Of a DNA stretch of 64,000 bases, positions 1 through 11,297 are shown in pieces; the first letter of the stretch is position 1; each line of letters begins with the position of its first letter. The notes under the pieces are model-generated. The model was given only the letters and a program-made list of their open reading frames with translations. It had not been told where the DNA came from and made no database searches. The DNA comes from Globodera rostochiensis (taxonomy: Eukaryota; Nematoda; Chromadorea; Rhabditida; Heteroderidae). The position numbers were made by a program, and so were the translations under genes. The DNA lies in NCBI GenBank assembly GCA_018350325.1, contig JAEVLN010000013.1, positions 2,046,001 to 2,110,000 on the forward strand, written 5' to 3'.

Positions 1-1029
1 AGTTTTGAATTCGATCGGAGTTTTGGCTGTTGAGAGGTTTCTGCCCGCGAGTTTAGGCATTTTATGCTGTCTGTAATAACCTGTGAAAGTGCCCATGGAC
101 GAACTGTTCCCCACCGGCCGTTGGCCTCCGCCTTTGTCAATTTCCACTGCAGCCGCGGCGGCTGCCAATGCGGAGCCGGTGATAGCCTTTTTGTGGTAGT
201 AATTTCTGAAACGAAAGTCTGCCCAAATGCCTCAACAATTATTCAAAACATCGCGAAAATTCGGAGGGATTCGTAAAACCCACGGGATGGATAGTAATCA
301 GTCCACAATAACAGATACCAAATTACAAGGCTGGGGGGGGATTCAATTCAATTAGTGATTATTAAGCCATCCGTCGCTAATCGACTGTTAATCCCACATT
401 CGCTGGTAGTTTTTGCTGCTGCTGCTGCTCTTCCGCCAGCTGCCCAATGAGAAGCCAAGTGCACCCAGACTTTCAATCTCGCTTAGGTCGGAGGATACAA
501 TACTAAATGCCATAGAAATATGGCTTTTAATTTTAAATTTAAATTAGGTGCCTTATGTTGTCCGTTGGTCTGTTCGGCACTAAAAGAGTCTTAACATTCA
601 CGCCACAGAGCGTTTCTGTTGGAGTATCTTGAGCATCCCCATCTGAATGTTAAATTGATGGTTGGTGATCGAACGAGAGTTAAAAGTGATCAGAGAATGA
701 CCATCGGTCGGAAAGTCAGCCTGAATGTGGGCCTGCGATTGAGGTTTTCGCCGTGCACTTTGACGCAGTCTGCTGATTATACTGTTGTTCTGGAAGCCGG
801 TCGAAGAATTTGGTCGAATTCTTAAAACCTTAGGTTTGAATGCAATTTTTGAATTAGTGTCAAAGAATTTATTGTCCAGTGAAATGCAAGTGATTGGGTG
901 AATGAATAATGAATGAGTTGTGTTGGTGGGTGAGGAAGTAAATATAAAGTAAATGGAAGTGAACGATTTGAAGGGACGAAAGTGCATAACATTAGATGTT
1001 TGAGGCCAATTACATTCCACCTTCTTCAC
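1..1029 (-). other. Unresolved region, possibly 3' exons of the KCNQ gene
   Basis: I cannot assign a confident gene here. On the minus strand there is a stop-free stretch of about 65 codons between roughly 270 and 1, and another of 143 codons at 598-1029. Both lie downstream of the KCNQ pore exons, where the helix B-D part of the C-terminal domain would be expected. I could not align either stretch convincingly to those helices. They may be channel exons, exons of another gene, or chance open frames. Confidence 0.25.
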
Positions 1030-1325
1030 TTACTCCGTCATAGACTCCTCGCTTCCTCCTCCATCCCCTCTTCTTCCTCTTCCTCCATCCCCTTCTCTTC
1101 CTCTTCCATCCCCTCCTCTTCCTCCTCCTCCACTCCCTTCTCTTCCTTTTCCACTCCCTCCTCCTCCATCCCCTTCTCTTCCTCTTCCATCCCCTGCTCT
1201 TCCTCCTCCTCCATCCCCTTCTCTTCCTCTTCCATGCCCTCCTCTTCCTACTCCTCCATCCCCTTCTCTTCCTTTTCCACTCCCTCCTCCTCCATCCCCT
1301 TCTCTTCTTTTTCCTTCATCACCGT
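1030..1325. repeat. CCTCTT-rich low-complexity tract
   Basis: Imperfect repeats of CTCTTCCTCCTCCATCCCCT (about 20-24 bases) cover this stretch. Every frame is therefore open on one strand or the other (Ser/Pro-rich on plus, Glu/Gly-rich on minus). It adjoins a more complex minus-strand open frame at about 1330-1746 that could encode part of the KCNQ C-terminal linker. I regard the repeat itself as non-coding. Confidence 0.7.
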
Positions 1326-1940
1326 CCGGCATTTGATCTCTGCCGCCCATTGCCCAATCCGGCACCGACAGCTGTCTTGGCCTCTTTTCCCTGTTCCTTC
1401 CGGCCTTTTGCGCTTCTTCCACAGAGCTCGCCAAGGACGCGTCCGCTTCTTCCGTAGGCCCTCTGTCCATTTCCACGGGTAGTGAGGGCGTGTGAGTTGC
1501 CGACATCGACTTGCGCGCTCTTCGAATCTTCGCCCATGCGACACTTCCCAGCGCCGCTCCGTCCTCTCCGCCGCCTACCTCCTCCACGCCGACAATTTCC
1601 ACAGATTCGCCAGAGATTTGTCTTCCGTCAACATGACGGGAGAAGCCAAGACTTCGCCGGAGGCGAAGCGACAAATTACGGCAGGAAGAGAAGGCTCGGA
1701 GGGAGGACTGGTTGGACTTGGTGGTATGTTTTGGCTTCATCTTCATGCTGAAATATGACGTGAAAAAAGAAGAAAGTGCACGTCAAGAACAACAGGGCAA
1801 AACAGAAGCAGTGAAGTCAAAAAATAAACCAAAGAGGTGAATGGAAGCGGACATCACAGAACAAATTAAGTAATTAATTGTGACGTCATTTTTTGTCGAG
1901 CAAAAAAATGGGGTTGAAGCCGGAAATGCTTACATTACGG

Positions 1941-2880
1941 GCGTCGGCTGGAGGTGTACTTTCCATGTCGCGAGACTCCGACTCTCGGGCATGGAACTGA
2001 TGAAGGGAAGACGGCCCTGACTGGCGTGTTATGTAAATTGCTGAAACCAACCAATAATGGCGCCAAAGGCACTGAATGAGACGGGCAGCCGGCACCCGCC
2101 TTCGAATAAGATGTTTTTGACGCTGATGCTGTTGCACCTTGAGGGCAAAGCCCGAGCCGAGTATCCCCTGGGGGTGGAAATTGCGAGAAGCGGAAGGAGG
2201 AGAGGACTAACTGCGGGCAGAGCGAAGAAGGAAATCCCGAGCAAGGCACAGAGAGCACCGATTATCTTTCCCGGCCAAGTCTGAATATTACATTTATTTA
2301 AATGGTTGGGTTGGGAGAAAGTCTCGAATAGAATCTCAAGTTGAAAAAAGGCATAAGTTTCAAATAAATAATAGAAAAACGGACCGCGGGAGTGACGTCG
2401 CCGTAACCGACGGTTGACAGAGTGATCTTTGTGGTGAAGAGTGGGTGATTTGGACAAAAGGGGTGAGCTGACTGACCACGCCCCACCAGAGAGCATCCGC
2501 GAACGTGGTATACTTGTCGTTGTAGTTCTTCTCACAGAGGTACACCAGAAAGGAGGAGAAGATCAGGCCGAGGAAGCCGATGTAGAGAGTGGTGAGCAAT
2601 TCCTGGAGTAACCAATTGGCAATTAGCAACAAGCTGGCTTTTGATTGGACCAAAATTACTTGTCGATGCGCCCAAACAACGGAGCCAAGCAGTTTCCAAG
2701 TGCCGGCCCGTCGATCGATGCGGAGCATGCGCAGAATTTGGAAAAAGCGCAGTCCGCGGATGGCCGACGCGGCGAACACCTTGAGGGGGCGACCAAATGA
2801 AGATGATGCACTCGGACATTACAAGAGGAGATGAGCCCAAACTAGCATTGCAGACAATACGAGCCCAAAATCAACACCCT

Positions 2881-2911
<31 letters not shown>

Positions 2912-2939
2912 CTCTCTCTCTCTCCTCTCTCTCTCTCTC

Positions 2940-2973
<34 letters not shown>

Positions 2974-2975
2974 CC

Positions 2976-3050
<75 letters not shown>

Positions 3051-4650
3051 TTCTCTGTTTATTAACTAGAGCCTGGTCGAGACGAGAATCTTGTCTCGAG
3101 ATCTCGCTCGACTAAAAATGAGCTTCACGAAATTTTTCGAGAATCTCGACTCGAGATCTCGCTCGAAGCTCAAGTCCGGGCTCTAATTAAAACCATTCCA
3201 AACCTGCCCCGTTGCGCCCATACAAAGGACCACGAGGGATGCCGATATTACGATGATATCTAAAATATGCCATTGATCCCCCACAGAATGAATTTGGGCA
3301 CCCACCGATTATGCAATACGCCGAAGTGGCGAAGCGAATTCGGCCCGCAATGCCTGCGCAAGTGCAAAGTGCTTAAATTGGAAAGAACGGCGCACAAACC
3401 ACGATAGCGACTCCGACAGCCGGCACTCCAAACTCGGCAAACGTATTCGATGGTCAGCCAAAACACAAAAATGATCTCCTAAAGACAGAAAGAGATTCAG
3501 CATTCCTTCTCATTCAATTATTTTTTAAATCAATAAAGACGCGTCAGAAGCTTTTAAATGCTTTAAGTAATTTATAGTATATCCCCGAGGGGCTTACTAT
3601 GTAGTAAAGGATAAGTGTGGCTTGCTCTTCAAATTCTGGCATTGTGGAGAAGACGCTCAATGCAAGACACATAAGAACCATCACAAGGCTTAAAAGGGTG
3701 AGTTTGAACAAGAAAAGCAGCCGGGCCTTTTGATCACTGCTTTCCCCTATAGCTGCTCTATAAAAGGTTGGGCGGCTTGGTTCAAACCAGCGTCCTCGGG
3801 GGGTTCAAACCAGCGTCCTTGGGGGGTTCAAACCAGCGTCCTTGGGGGGGTTCAAACCAGCGTCCTTGGGGGGTTCAAACCAGCGTCCTCGGGGGGTTCA
3901 AACCAGCGTCCTTGGGGGGTTCAAACCAGCGTCCTTGGGGGGTTCAAACCAGCGTCCTCGGGGGGTTCAAACCAGCGTCCTTGGGGGGTTCAAACCAGCG
4001 TCCTTGGGGGGTTCAAACCAGCGTCCTTGGGGGGTTCAAACCAGCGTCCTTGGGGGTTCAAACCAGCGTCCTCGGGGGGTTCAAACCAGCGTCCTTGGGG
4101 GGTTCAAACCAGCGTCTTTGGGGATCGTCCTCGGGGGCAGCGTCCTCGGGGGGTTCGAATCAGCGTCCTTGGGGGGTTCAAACCAGCGTCCTCGGGAGGT
4201 TCAAACCAGCGTCCTCGGGGGATTTTAATCAGCTTCCTCGGGGGGGGGAGGGGTTGAACCAGCGTCCTCGGGGGATTGAGCAGTGAAATCCCTTATAAAC
4301 ACTTACACGGCCAAGTGATAGCTGGCTGCTCTCCAGCCCCGGGGCCGTTCCAGAAAATTGTGCATTTTGGATTGGACCCGTCGGAAGCGTTGGTCAGTGC
4401 GATAGTTTTTGTAGACCAGAGGTTTGCCGACCAAGGACATTTTGCGCACCTAACAAGGCAAATTAGGCGCCGTGAGAGAGGGGGGGGGGGGGGAGGTGCT
4501 TGCTTACTTGAGAGGAATGGTGGGAGAACCGGAAGGGAGGAGGCTGGAGCAATAAGAGGGCGGACGAAGTGGTGGCGGAACTTTTTGGTTGCCGATCCGA
4601 CGCTGTGGCTGGAGGGGACGAACGCAGACGAGGGATGCCACTTTCAACGT
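1941..4650 (-). CDS. KCNQ (KQT)-type voltage-gated potassium channel, partial model
   Basis: The product is a subunit of a tetrameric slow-activating K+ channel of the plasma membrane. Exons read on the minus strand: 4508-4650 (weaker), 4307-4449 (N-terminal, contains [12 protein letters not shown]), 3598-3736 (S1), 3400-3478 and 3306-3353 (S2-S3), 3204-3259 (S3), 2660-2779 (S4, [17 protein letters not shown], then HRQ), 2477-2602 (S5, [17 protein letters not shown]), 2385-2426 (filter, TLSTVGYGD), 2212-2280 (S6, GISFFALPA), about 2060-2167 ([12 protein letters not shown] and helix A with its RLIQCLW calmodulin motif), and about 1941-2030 (ATWKVHL). Phases agree at the joins I checked from S1 to S6. 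The [15 protein letters not shown] segment resembles KCNQ1 more than KCNQ2-5. The C-terminal helices B-D were not placed. Introns carry a 24-bp minisatellite and a small inverted-repeat element. Confidence 0.9.
2881..3056. repeat. (CT)n microsatellite
   Basis: About 175 bases of CT dinucleotides, punctuated every 9-13 bases by an extra C. It lies in the intron between the S3 and S4 exons of the KCNQ gene. The CC interruptions recur fairly regularly, which suggests expansion of a slightly longer unit rather than pure dinucleotide slippage. Confidence 0.95.
3067..3185. mobile_element. Short inverted-repeat element in a KCNQ intron
   Basis: A 119-base element begins TAGAGCCTGG and ends CCGGGCTCTA. 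Inside, the word CGAGATCTCG with its variants GAGACGAGA and GAGAATCTCG recurs on both arms, so the whole element can fold on itself. The terminal TAGAG resembles the ends of the hAT-type elements elsewhere in the window. I see no clean 8-bp target duplication; flanks share only ATTAA. It sits between the S3 and S4 exons and does not interrupt coding sequence. Confidence 0.6.
3776..4276. repeat. Minisatellite of about 24 bp in a KCNQ intron
   Basis: About 20 copies of GTTCAAACCAGCGTCC followed by T/C and a run of six G. The unit varies mainly at CTTGG versus CTCGG and in the length of the G-run. All three plus-strand frames are open, giving meaningless Gly/Ser-rich ORFs. The array lies between the N-terminal exon (ending 4307) and the S1 exon (starting 3736) of the channel gene, so it must be removed by splicing. 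Copies after about 4110 are more diverged. Confidence 0.95.
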
Positions 4651-4714
4651 CTGCAGAGGTTGAAACAATTCAGCAAAATCTGTCAAAACCTTTAAAATTG
4701 TCGTGAAACGCGAC

Positions 4715-4795
4715 CCGGCGATCACTGAAGACTTGCTGGAGAGCAGCAGCTGGATAGTCTATGCCGCCGGGGATGGAGTCGATGGCGTTAAAGTC
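4715..4795 (-). CDS. Candidate upstream exon of the KCNQ gene
   Basis: The minus strand shows a tag acceptor, an open stretch reading DFNAIDSIPGGIDYPAAAL, then a gtcgcg donor. It lies just upstream of the exon at 4508-4650. It contains no recognised domain, as expected for the variable cytoplasmic N-terminus of KCNQ channels. I did not obtain a phase-consistent join to 4508-4650, so it may belong to an alternative transcript or be chance. Confidence 0.3.
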
Positions 4796-6202
4796 CTACG
4801 GCAAAAGATTAATGAGTGGCTGAGGTGAGTGGGGTATTTGCGGGGGATTTGGAAGCGATTTATGAGAGATTTGGGAAGGGACGGAGATGGCAGTGATTAG
4901 ATGGAGAATGGATAACGGAAAAAGAAAAAGCTTAAGGCAAAGTTCACTTTTCGGCAACGTCATAATGCCTCACCGAATAAAGGGAGATGCTTCTTGATGT
5001 GTTCAAACCGGTAAAATGTGAACGCGTTTTCTGTTCAGGTGGAGGTGATGAGAAAGATGAAGCTGCTAAACGACGACTTCGGCCAATGAATCGTCGGTTT
5101 GGGAGCAAAGCGCCCGAGTCGCCGGATTCGGCACAAAACAATTTCTAAAGGAAAGGGGGAGGAATTGCGTTAATTCGATATGTCATTACTTATTTTTGGT
5201 TGCCGTTTAAAATGAAAAAGGCGGGCGCGTCAAAAAGGCAATGCGTTAATGAAATTGTCGCGCAATGCCAAAATTGCCTGCCAGACTTCCGATTATACAT
5301 TATGCCATGAGAGGGGGGGGGATCATCTTTGCAAGCAAACAAACAAACAGAGATAGAATGGACGAAATGGGAATGAAGAAGGTGAAAGGCATTAACACTT
5401 ATTCTGCCGGCATTTGGGGGGGGGGAGTACAAAAACTGGGCACCAACAAAAGATTGGACCGTGAAACTGGGCACTAACCGGAAATAATTTCCCGAGGAAT
5501 CTCAAAGGGGAAATGTTGAGATGAGACGAAGATGCATACTCTGCCAATTTGAGGCGGTGGGGCTTGGCTTTATGCTAATTATTGGCAAGATAATTGGCTA
5601 ACGCAGTTCTGGAGATGAGAAGCGCGAAATTGCTAAGTTTGAGGAATTTTCATTATTCAGAACGTGACAACAATCGGGTTTCCAATGTTGTAAAGTCAAA
5701 GATTAAGTCATCAGTCCGTTTATTTCAGCAAACATAAGGCCATCTGCTCTCTGCCAAAGTTTGACCCATAAAGCGCAGTGCAATGTGCAGAGTGACTGAC
5801 CTCCTCGGTATTTCCTCGAGAACAGCTCCACCAACTTCGTGACCAAATGTCGCAAAAACAATAAAGAAATGGTTGTTTAAACAAAACCCTTCACTCCGTC
5901 AAGCCCACCCATCTCTTCTCTTCATAGGCATGGGACTCAATACTCAATTTGGGGCGGGGGAATCCATTTCACGCCTCTCATAATATATGCATTCATCTTC
6001 ATCGACTGAGTTGCCGGGACGACGGCACTTCTTTGGCAGAAAGAGAGAATTTGATTATTGGAATGGAAAGGTGTGAGGACAACCGATTTAGAATTTTTCG
6101 ATCAGTTAAAGAGCTGAGGGCGTGTTGTATCTTCGGGTTGGATTCTTTCCTTATCTACCAATGGGCTTATGTAATCTCCATTTTCTCTTTAAACTGGCTA
6201 AC

Positions 6203-6355
6203 CCTCTCGCTGCAGCTGTTGCTCTTGATCAGTCGCCTCAGCTGATCTGGTCTGTTGTTGGCAAGCGTCGAAAGGGTGGACGAAATGGCGACGGTCGTGC
6301 CAAAGTTGGAGATTCGTCGCAGACTCAAATTCGGAAGAGGTTGTGCATTTGGCAT
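6203..6355 (-). CDS. Candidate first coding exon of the KCNQ gene
   Basis: An ATG on the minus strand at 6355 opens exactly 51 codons, containing MPNAQPLPNLSLRRISNFG and RPDQLRRLIKSN, and ends at a plausible gttagc donor. It is basic and Ser/Thr-rich and has no recognised domain. It could be the start of the channel about 1.5 kb downstream or a small independent gene. Nothing else between 4800 and 6880 looks coding. Confidence 0.3.
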
Positions 6356-6900
6356 TTGCGAATAATAATTTTGAATATTCAAGAGGGGGAAGGGCACAGG
6401 GCCTAAAAGGAAGAAGCGATGAAGTGCACGGTTTGAAGCCATCGGTAAAACATACACAAATTGGGAGTTATCGGTGGAAAATGCCGAAAGGGAACGAAAC
6501 GTTTATGGATAATAAATTAAAGCAAATATCCGTGAATAAAGAAGACAATGTTGTGTGGCCTTGGGTTGAATAATTCGGGGAGTTACAGCACAAAGACCGT
6601 GTTTTGATGACCGGCCTTTTGCTAATGACCTCTGAACTGCTCGGGAAAGTCCGGTCATCAAAACCCTGGTGCCAAGTGCTTTAAATTGTGAGGGAAAACA
6701 AAAGGTTAATTCTCTTTACTTACCTTTGGCTTCTGCCATTTTATACCAATCGTTTTGTCACGGAGTGATCAACACCAAAATAGGCAACAAATCATTGTTT
6801 AAATATTTTGAGTAAACATTTTCCCCATCAACTCTCCCCGATTGTTAGCGAGAATTTACTTATAAATTAGCAACAATGGCTTCCCTCGACGAGAGTTTTG
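6356..6900. other. Gene-free spacer
   Basis: Short open frames only, with no domain, splice structure or codon pattern that I can support. A short inverted pair, TTGATGACCGG near 6605 and CCGGTCATCAAAA near 6651, can form a hairpin and may be a relic of a mobile element. Confidence 0.4.
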
Positions 6901-6904
6901 TTTG

Positions 6905-7440
6905 GAGTACTGTAAGAGGGGGGGGGGGGGGGGGGGGGGGCAATTGGGGTACTTAAGAGGGGGGGGGGGAATTGGAGTACTGTAAGGGATGGGGGCAATT
7001 GGAGTACTGTAAAGGGGGGGGGGGGCAATTGGAGTACTATAAGAGGGGGGGGGAATTGGAGTACTGTAAGGATGGGGGCAATTGGAGTACTGTAAGAGGG
7101 GGGAGTGGCAATTGCAGTACTGTAAGAAGGGGGGGGGGGTTGGAGTACTGTAAGAGGGGGGGGGGCAATTGGAGTAGTGTAAGGGGGGGGGGGGAAATTG
7201 GTGTACTGTGGGGGTGGGGGCAATTGGACTACTGTAAGAGGGGGGGGGGCAATTGGTGTACTGTAAGGGGTGGGGGCAATTGGAGTACTGTAAGAGGGGG
7301 GGGGGGGAATTGGTGTACTGTAAGGGTGGGGGCAATTGGAGTACTGTAAGAGGGGGGGGGCAATTGGTGTACTGTAAGGAGTGGGGGCAATTGGAGTACT
7401 GTAAGATGGGAGGGGGCAATTGGTGTACTGTAAGGGGGGG
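6905..7440. repeat. G-rich minisatellite, unit about 27-32 bp
   Basis: About 18 copies of CAATTGGAGTACTGTAAGA followed by 6-20 G residues. The non-G part is well conserved (GGAGTACTG, sometimes GGTGTACTG). The G-run varies greatly, at one place reaching about 22. Such runs are prone to sequencing error, so copy lengths should not be trusted. The long Pro-rich minus-strand frames across it are by-products of the repeat. Confidence 0.95.
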
Positions 7441-7444
7441 CAAG

Positions 7445-8835
7445 GAGGACCTCCGATTTCTTAATTTTACGATTTTTGTTATATTTTCATCCAAAAATGG
7501 AATAAATACGCAATCAAATCATGATTTTTCTCCATTATCTTTCCGAAAGTTTCAAAGCTAAACTGAATGCTCCATTTTCTAGATATGTTTTAAAGTATTT
7601 CTGCTTCTTTTGTTTATAATTTAAAATTTACCAAAATATAAATTGCTGTGTTCGTATGGGAAGTTCCCCCATTTAGCAATGTAATCTTAGGATATACAAT
7701 TAAATGGGGGAGAAAATCGGCAAATTGAGCTTCAGTAAGAAAAAGTGCCAAAATGAGATAAGGGATCTTTCTGTTCTCCGCGAGGGCACAATGCCATCGC
7801 GGCGGTGGAAGCGCCGGCCGTTTAATTAAACGTGGGAATGAATGGTTGCTGGGTTGGGAGATAAGTGGATTGTGCCCTCCCTCCCAGCATTACCTCTCTC
7901 GATGTAACCATTCCTGCTGCTTTCGTCCTCATCTTATTCCTCTTTTCTTGTTGCGCAATAAAATGAAATTGGGGAAACGAGGGGGGGGGGGGGGGTAAAC
8001 GATGGATACATTGACTGAGGACGGGGACATGAAATGAATTAGTGGAAAGATGAGAATAATGCCATTTTGCTGGAGAGGGGAAATTCGAGAGGACCTTTTG
8101 GGAAGGAGATGGCCAAAAGAGGTAGTAATCCCTTTTATGAATGAATTGGGGCTGCAGTAGGGGAGAGGCGGGTGGGGGTGGGGGGGGTGGGGGGGGGTGG
8201 GGGGTGGGGGGGAAGGGGGGGGGAGGCTCCAGTCTATAAAGTCGTGGTACCATTGCCACACAATTTCATTCGTTTACTACACTTCAAAATGGTGCCAATT
8301 TATTTGTTTGGGTTGTGAACTAACAAAAAATATGATTGTAACAGCCTCAAATGTGGCCGTTTGAAACCGATTATCGTCCGAATATCATTGTGAGAGGGTG
8401 CCCGGCCGGGGGTCCCCCCGGCGGGTGCGCACTTTAATTATTCCATTTGCGCTTTTGCATGCCATGAAAGCTAACAAAGGGAAGTCAGTGGTCGGATCAT
8501 AAAAATATTGTCAGATTCCTGATCGCACCCTTTAAATCTCCATATATTATGTTTTCAACGCCCTTGACCTTTTTTAAAATTTTGAGGTGTAGGCACAAAA
8601 CCGAAAAGTACCGAAAAATTGAAAAATAGTACTTCTTACAGATTTGGTTGGTTTGAATAAATTTTGTTGGCTGATTATTATTTTTATGTTTAATTTTGTA
8701 AGCAAAAAAAATATTAAGCGAAGATGATTTGAAATTTCACACACAAAAAGCAATTGAGAATACAACCACCAGGCCACACCAGCACTTGAAATGCCACTTT
8801 GTGGTAGAAATATGATCAGTGCGCCAAGTTTCATC
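7445..8835. other. Gene-free spacer with G-rich patches
   Basis: AT-rich DNA with no supportable gene. A long G run lies near 7981-7997 and a GGGTGGGGG tract at about 8160-8225. A phrase near 8595-8640 (CCGAAAAGTACCGAAAAATT) shares the GAAAAGTACCGA word with the foldback at 44590-44698, suggesting a relic of the same repeat family. Confidence 0.4.
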
Positions 8836-8839
8836 ACGA

Positions 8840-9010
8840 AACTCCACGGGCAGCCTAAGTCTAACAAATCCCAAGCCAGGGTGGCTTAAGCCTAAGTCTA
8901 ACGAACCCCAAGCCAGGGTGGCTTAGGCCTAAGCCTAACAAATCCCAAGGCAGGCGAACCCTTAAGCTCAGTGTGGCTTAGGCCTAAGCCTAACGAACCC
9001 CAAGCCAGGA
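8840..9010. repeat. TTAGGC-like imperfect tandem repeat
   Basis: Three to four imperfect copies of a unit of about 45 bases containing GTGGCTTAGGCCTAAGCC followed by TAACGAACCCCAAGCCAGG. TTAGGC is the nematode telomere unit, and here GCCTAA/TTAGGC words occur in both orientations within each unit. A single related copy lies near 28795-28850. It looks like a dispersed repeat containing telomere-like words rather than a true internal telomere. Confidence 0.6.
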
Positions 9011-9026
9011 AACACAGCCAAAAACA

Positions 9027-9142
9027 GTTCGAATCCCACCCCCCCCCACCCCCAACAGTTCGAATCCCACCCCCCCCCACCCCCAACAGTTCGAATCCCA
9101 CCCCCCCCCCCCCCAACAGTTCGAATCCCACCCCCCCCCCTA
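9027..9142. repeat. 30-bp C-rich tandem repeat
   Basis: Four copies of AACAGTTCGAATCCCA followed by a C-run. The GTTCGAATCCC word resembles a tRNA T-arm, but no tRNA body is attached. The array lies about 110 bases past the 3' end of the four-helix membrane protein gene on the minus strand. Confidence 0.85.
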
Positions 9143-9250
9143 CTATTTTAGAACAGGAAATATACAATACACATATGTTTATACAAAATGCGTAAAAAAA
9201 TGGCAAATAACAGTAACATGCTAATAATGTCCACCGGATGTAAAAGGCGC

Positions 9251-10858
9251 TCAGACAATTGCCTCCTGTTTCTCAGGTTCGCTGTTGTGAGTTTCATCGG
9301 ATTTGAAGAAGGTGACGATCAGTCCATCGCTGATGAACAATCCACAGGAGAGAAGAGAAAAGATCTTTTGGGAGGGAGCGACGTTTACACCGGGATTCCG
9401 AAACGTTCCCGAAACTCTGACCTCGGCTTGGCCGGTCGTCGATATCTCCTACCCCCCGGGGGCCGATCCCGATCCCTCCCCCCCCCCCTCCAACTTACGC
9501 CCGCGAGCGCCCATCCGTTTATTCCACATTGCGTGTCAAAATACTTTTCCATTGTCGCAAAGTTACGACGCATTATTTGTCTGTTCAGGAAGTCATCAAG
9601 CCAAGGACAAGCACTTTAAAACATTGGCTTCATTAAATATGTTTCGCTGCTTTGTCCACCTGTAGTGCATTTCAAGTCCAAAAATGAACAGGGCAATCGG
9701 CACGCAGGCAAAAGAATAAAAAATACACTAAACATAAATTATACAAACAATTTCTGGACTGACTTATTCGACTTACCAACAGTTTGGAGTGCTTTAGGCG
9801 AAAGCAATGAATGAAGTGCAACTAAAAAGGGATCATTCGTTGGCTTAATCATAATAATCATTACCGAAATGGAGCTCAGCAGCATCGCCACGCTGAGAAT
9901 GGCGGCACAGAATTGCGCTCTAAGGGAGAAAGCGGACAAAGGGGGCTAAAGTCACATTGGGAACTCACGTGAGCCTGATCTCGGAGAAGGTGGGCGGAAG
10001 ATCGTCAAAGGTGTAGCCCGTCCCGAAATACCTGACGAAACAGTTTGAATAAAATTCAATTCGCTTGTTAATAAATTGGATTCAAAATTTAAACAAAAAA
10101 GTTGTGACTTAAGTGACGGTTGTATTGTTTGTTATATCTTTAATCATTCCCACCATTTGTTCATTGTGAGGAGGAGAGAACTGCGGGTGCCGTTTTTGTC
10201 CTGATAATGGCCAACTCCGGTGAAGATCAAAAGGTTGACGAACAACAAAAGAACAATGTTTGCCATTCGGAGAGTGAGCACAATGCGCGCACTGCTTACA
10301 TCGCTTCTCCTCCTGCAATTTGAGCCTTTCCCGATGAATGCCAAAAGAGCAGTCTTTCCGTCTCACCTCCAGTCCACCTCGCTCTCCAGTGCCTGAGCCA
10401 CAAGGATCAGTCTGTTTAGTGTGCCGGTTGACTGTCGGCCGATCGCTGCTCTGTCCTGGTACTTCTGCGCACAGAGAAGTCCTTCCTGCTGCTGCTGGCC
10501 CCGCTGTTCCTCGTCGTTCTGCTGAACGTGCCTTGCCAAAAACGCCGTAAGTGCTGTTCCCAGCGGCGGTTTTTTTGCCGTTGATTCAACCGCTTCTGGT
10601 GGCTTTTCTTCCACAATTATCGTCGGTGCATCTTTCATTTTGACCAGCCATTTCTCCTCCTCTGTCTCGTCGAAGACGGACTGAGTGATTTGAATTCGAG
10701 GCACCAAAACACCGGTCCCACTGCCAGAGGGGCGGCATTGATTCTGAATTTGTCCGTCACTTCCTTTTTGCTTCTGTGGAAAACAAATCAAAAGAACAGA
10801 CAAATGAGTTGGTGGAACAATTCTAACTGACCTTAAAAGTTGCAATTAGTCGTTCCAT
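9251..10858 (-). CDS. Four-transmembrane protein, family not recognised
   Basis: Exons on the minus strand start with MERLIATFK at 10858 and splice into a long hydrophilic stretch at about 10380-10772 rich in Glu and Gln. TM1 follows (ANIVLLLFVNLLIFTGVG), then a loop with FGTGYTFDDLPPTFSEIRLT, TM2 (AAILSVAMLLSSISVMII), TM3 (FACVPIALFIFGLEMHYR) and TM4 (IFSLLSCGLFISDGLIVTFF). The acidic tail ends EKQEAIV and a stop. Most joins keep phase; the TM2-TM3 join needs a weak donor. The layout (four helices, long cytosolic N-terminus, hydrophobic C-terminal valine) recalls claudin- or stargazin-like proteins, but I see no signature motif, so function is unknown. The ending could be a PDZ-binding tail. 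Confidence 0.65.
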
Positions 10859-11297
10859 TTATTGCTTTGTTTATAACCGATGAATATTTGAAGGATTGGA
10901 TTAATTATTAAATAACTGACTGAATGTGTCGTCGTTAATGTCGAAAGCTAAATATCGCTTTGGCAACGTATGTAATAATATATGCTTAAATGGCGCATGG
11001 ACGGACGGATTATCTTTGCTGGGAAAGAGAGAATAAGTCACAGAACGCCTTTTTCTCGAACAAATTGAGTGAGGATTGGCTTTAGGCTTTATCCTTTGGG
11101 GGGGGGGGGGACTGATAAAAGGAAATAAGGACCCTTCGAAAATGCAAAACTTCGATTAACACTTAAATGTTGGCATGGATTGGACTGTTTGCCCAGGGCA
11201 TTATTCTGACGCAAAATTAAGCAGCGCCAAACCACAACTAAATAACCCATCAATTTTCTTGTTTTTTTTAAAATTATTTCTTTAGATTTATTTAGAG
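10859..11297. other. Gene-free spacer upstream of the four-helix gene
   Basis: This should contain the promoter of the minus-strand gene at 9251-10858. I see no convincing TATA or other core element, as is usual in nematodes. A G-run lies near 11097-11110. Confidence 0.35.
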
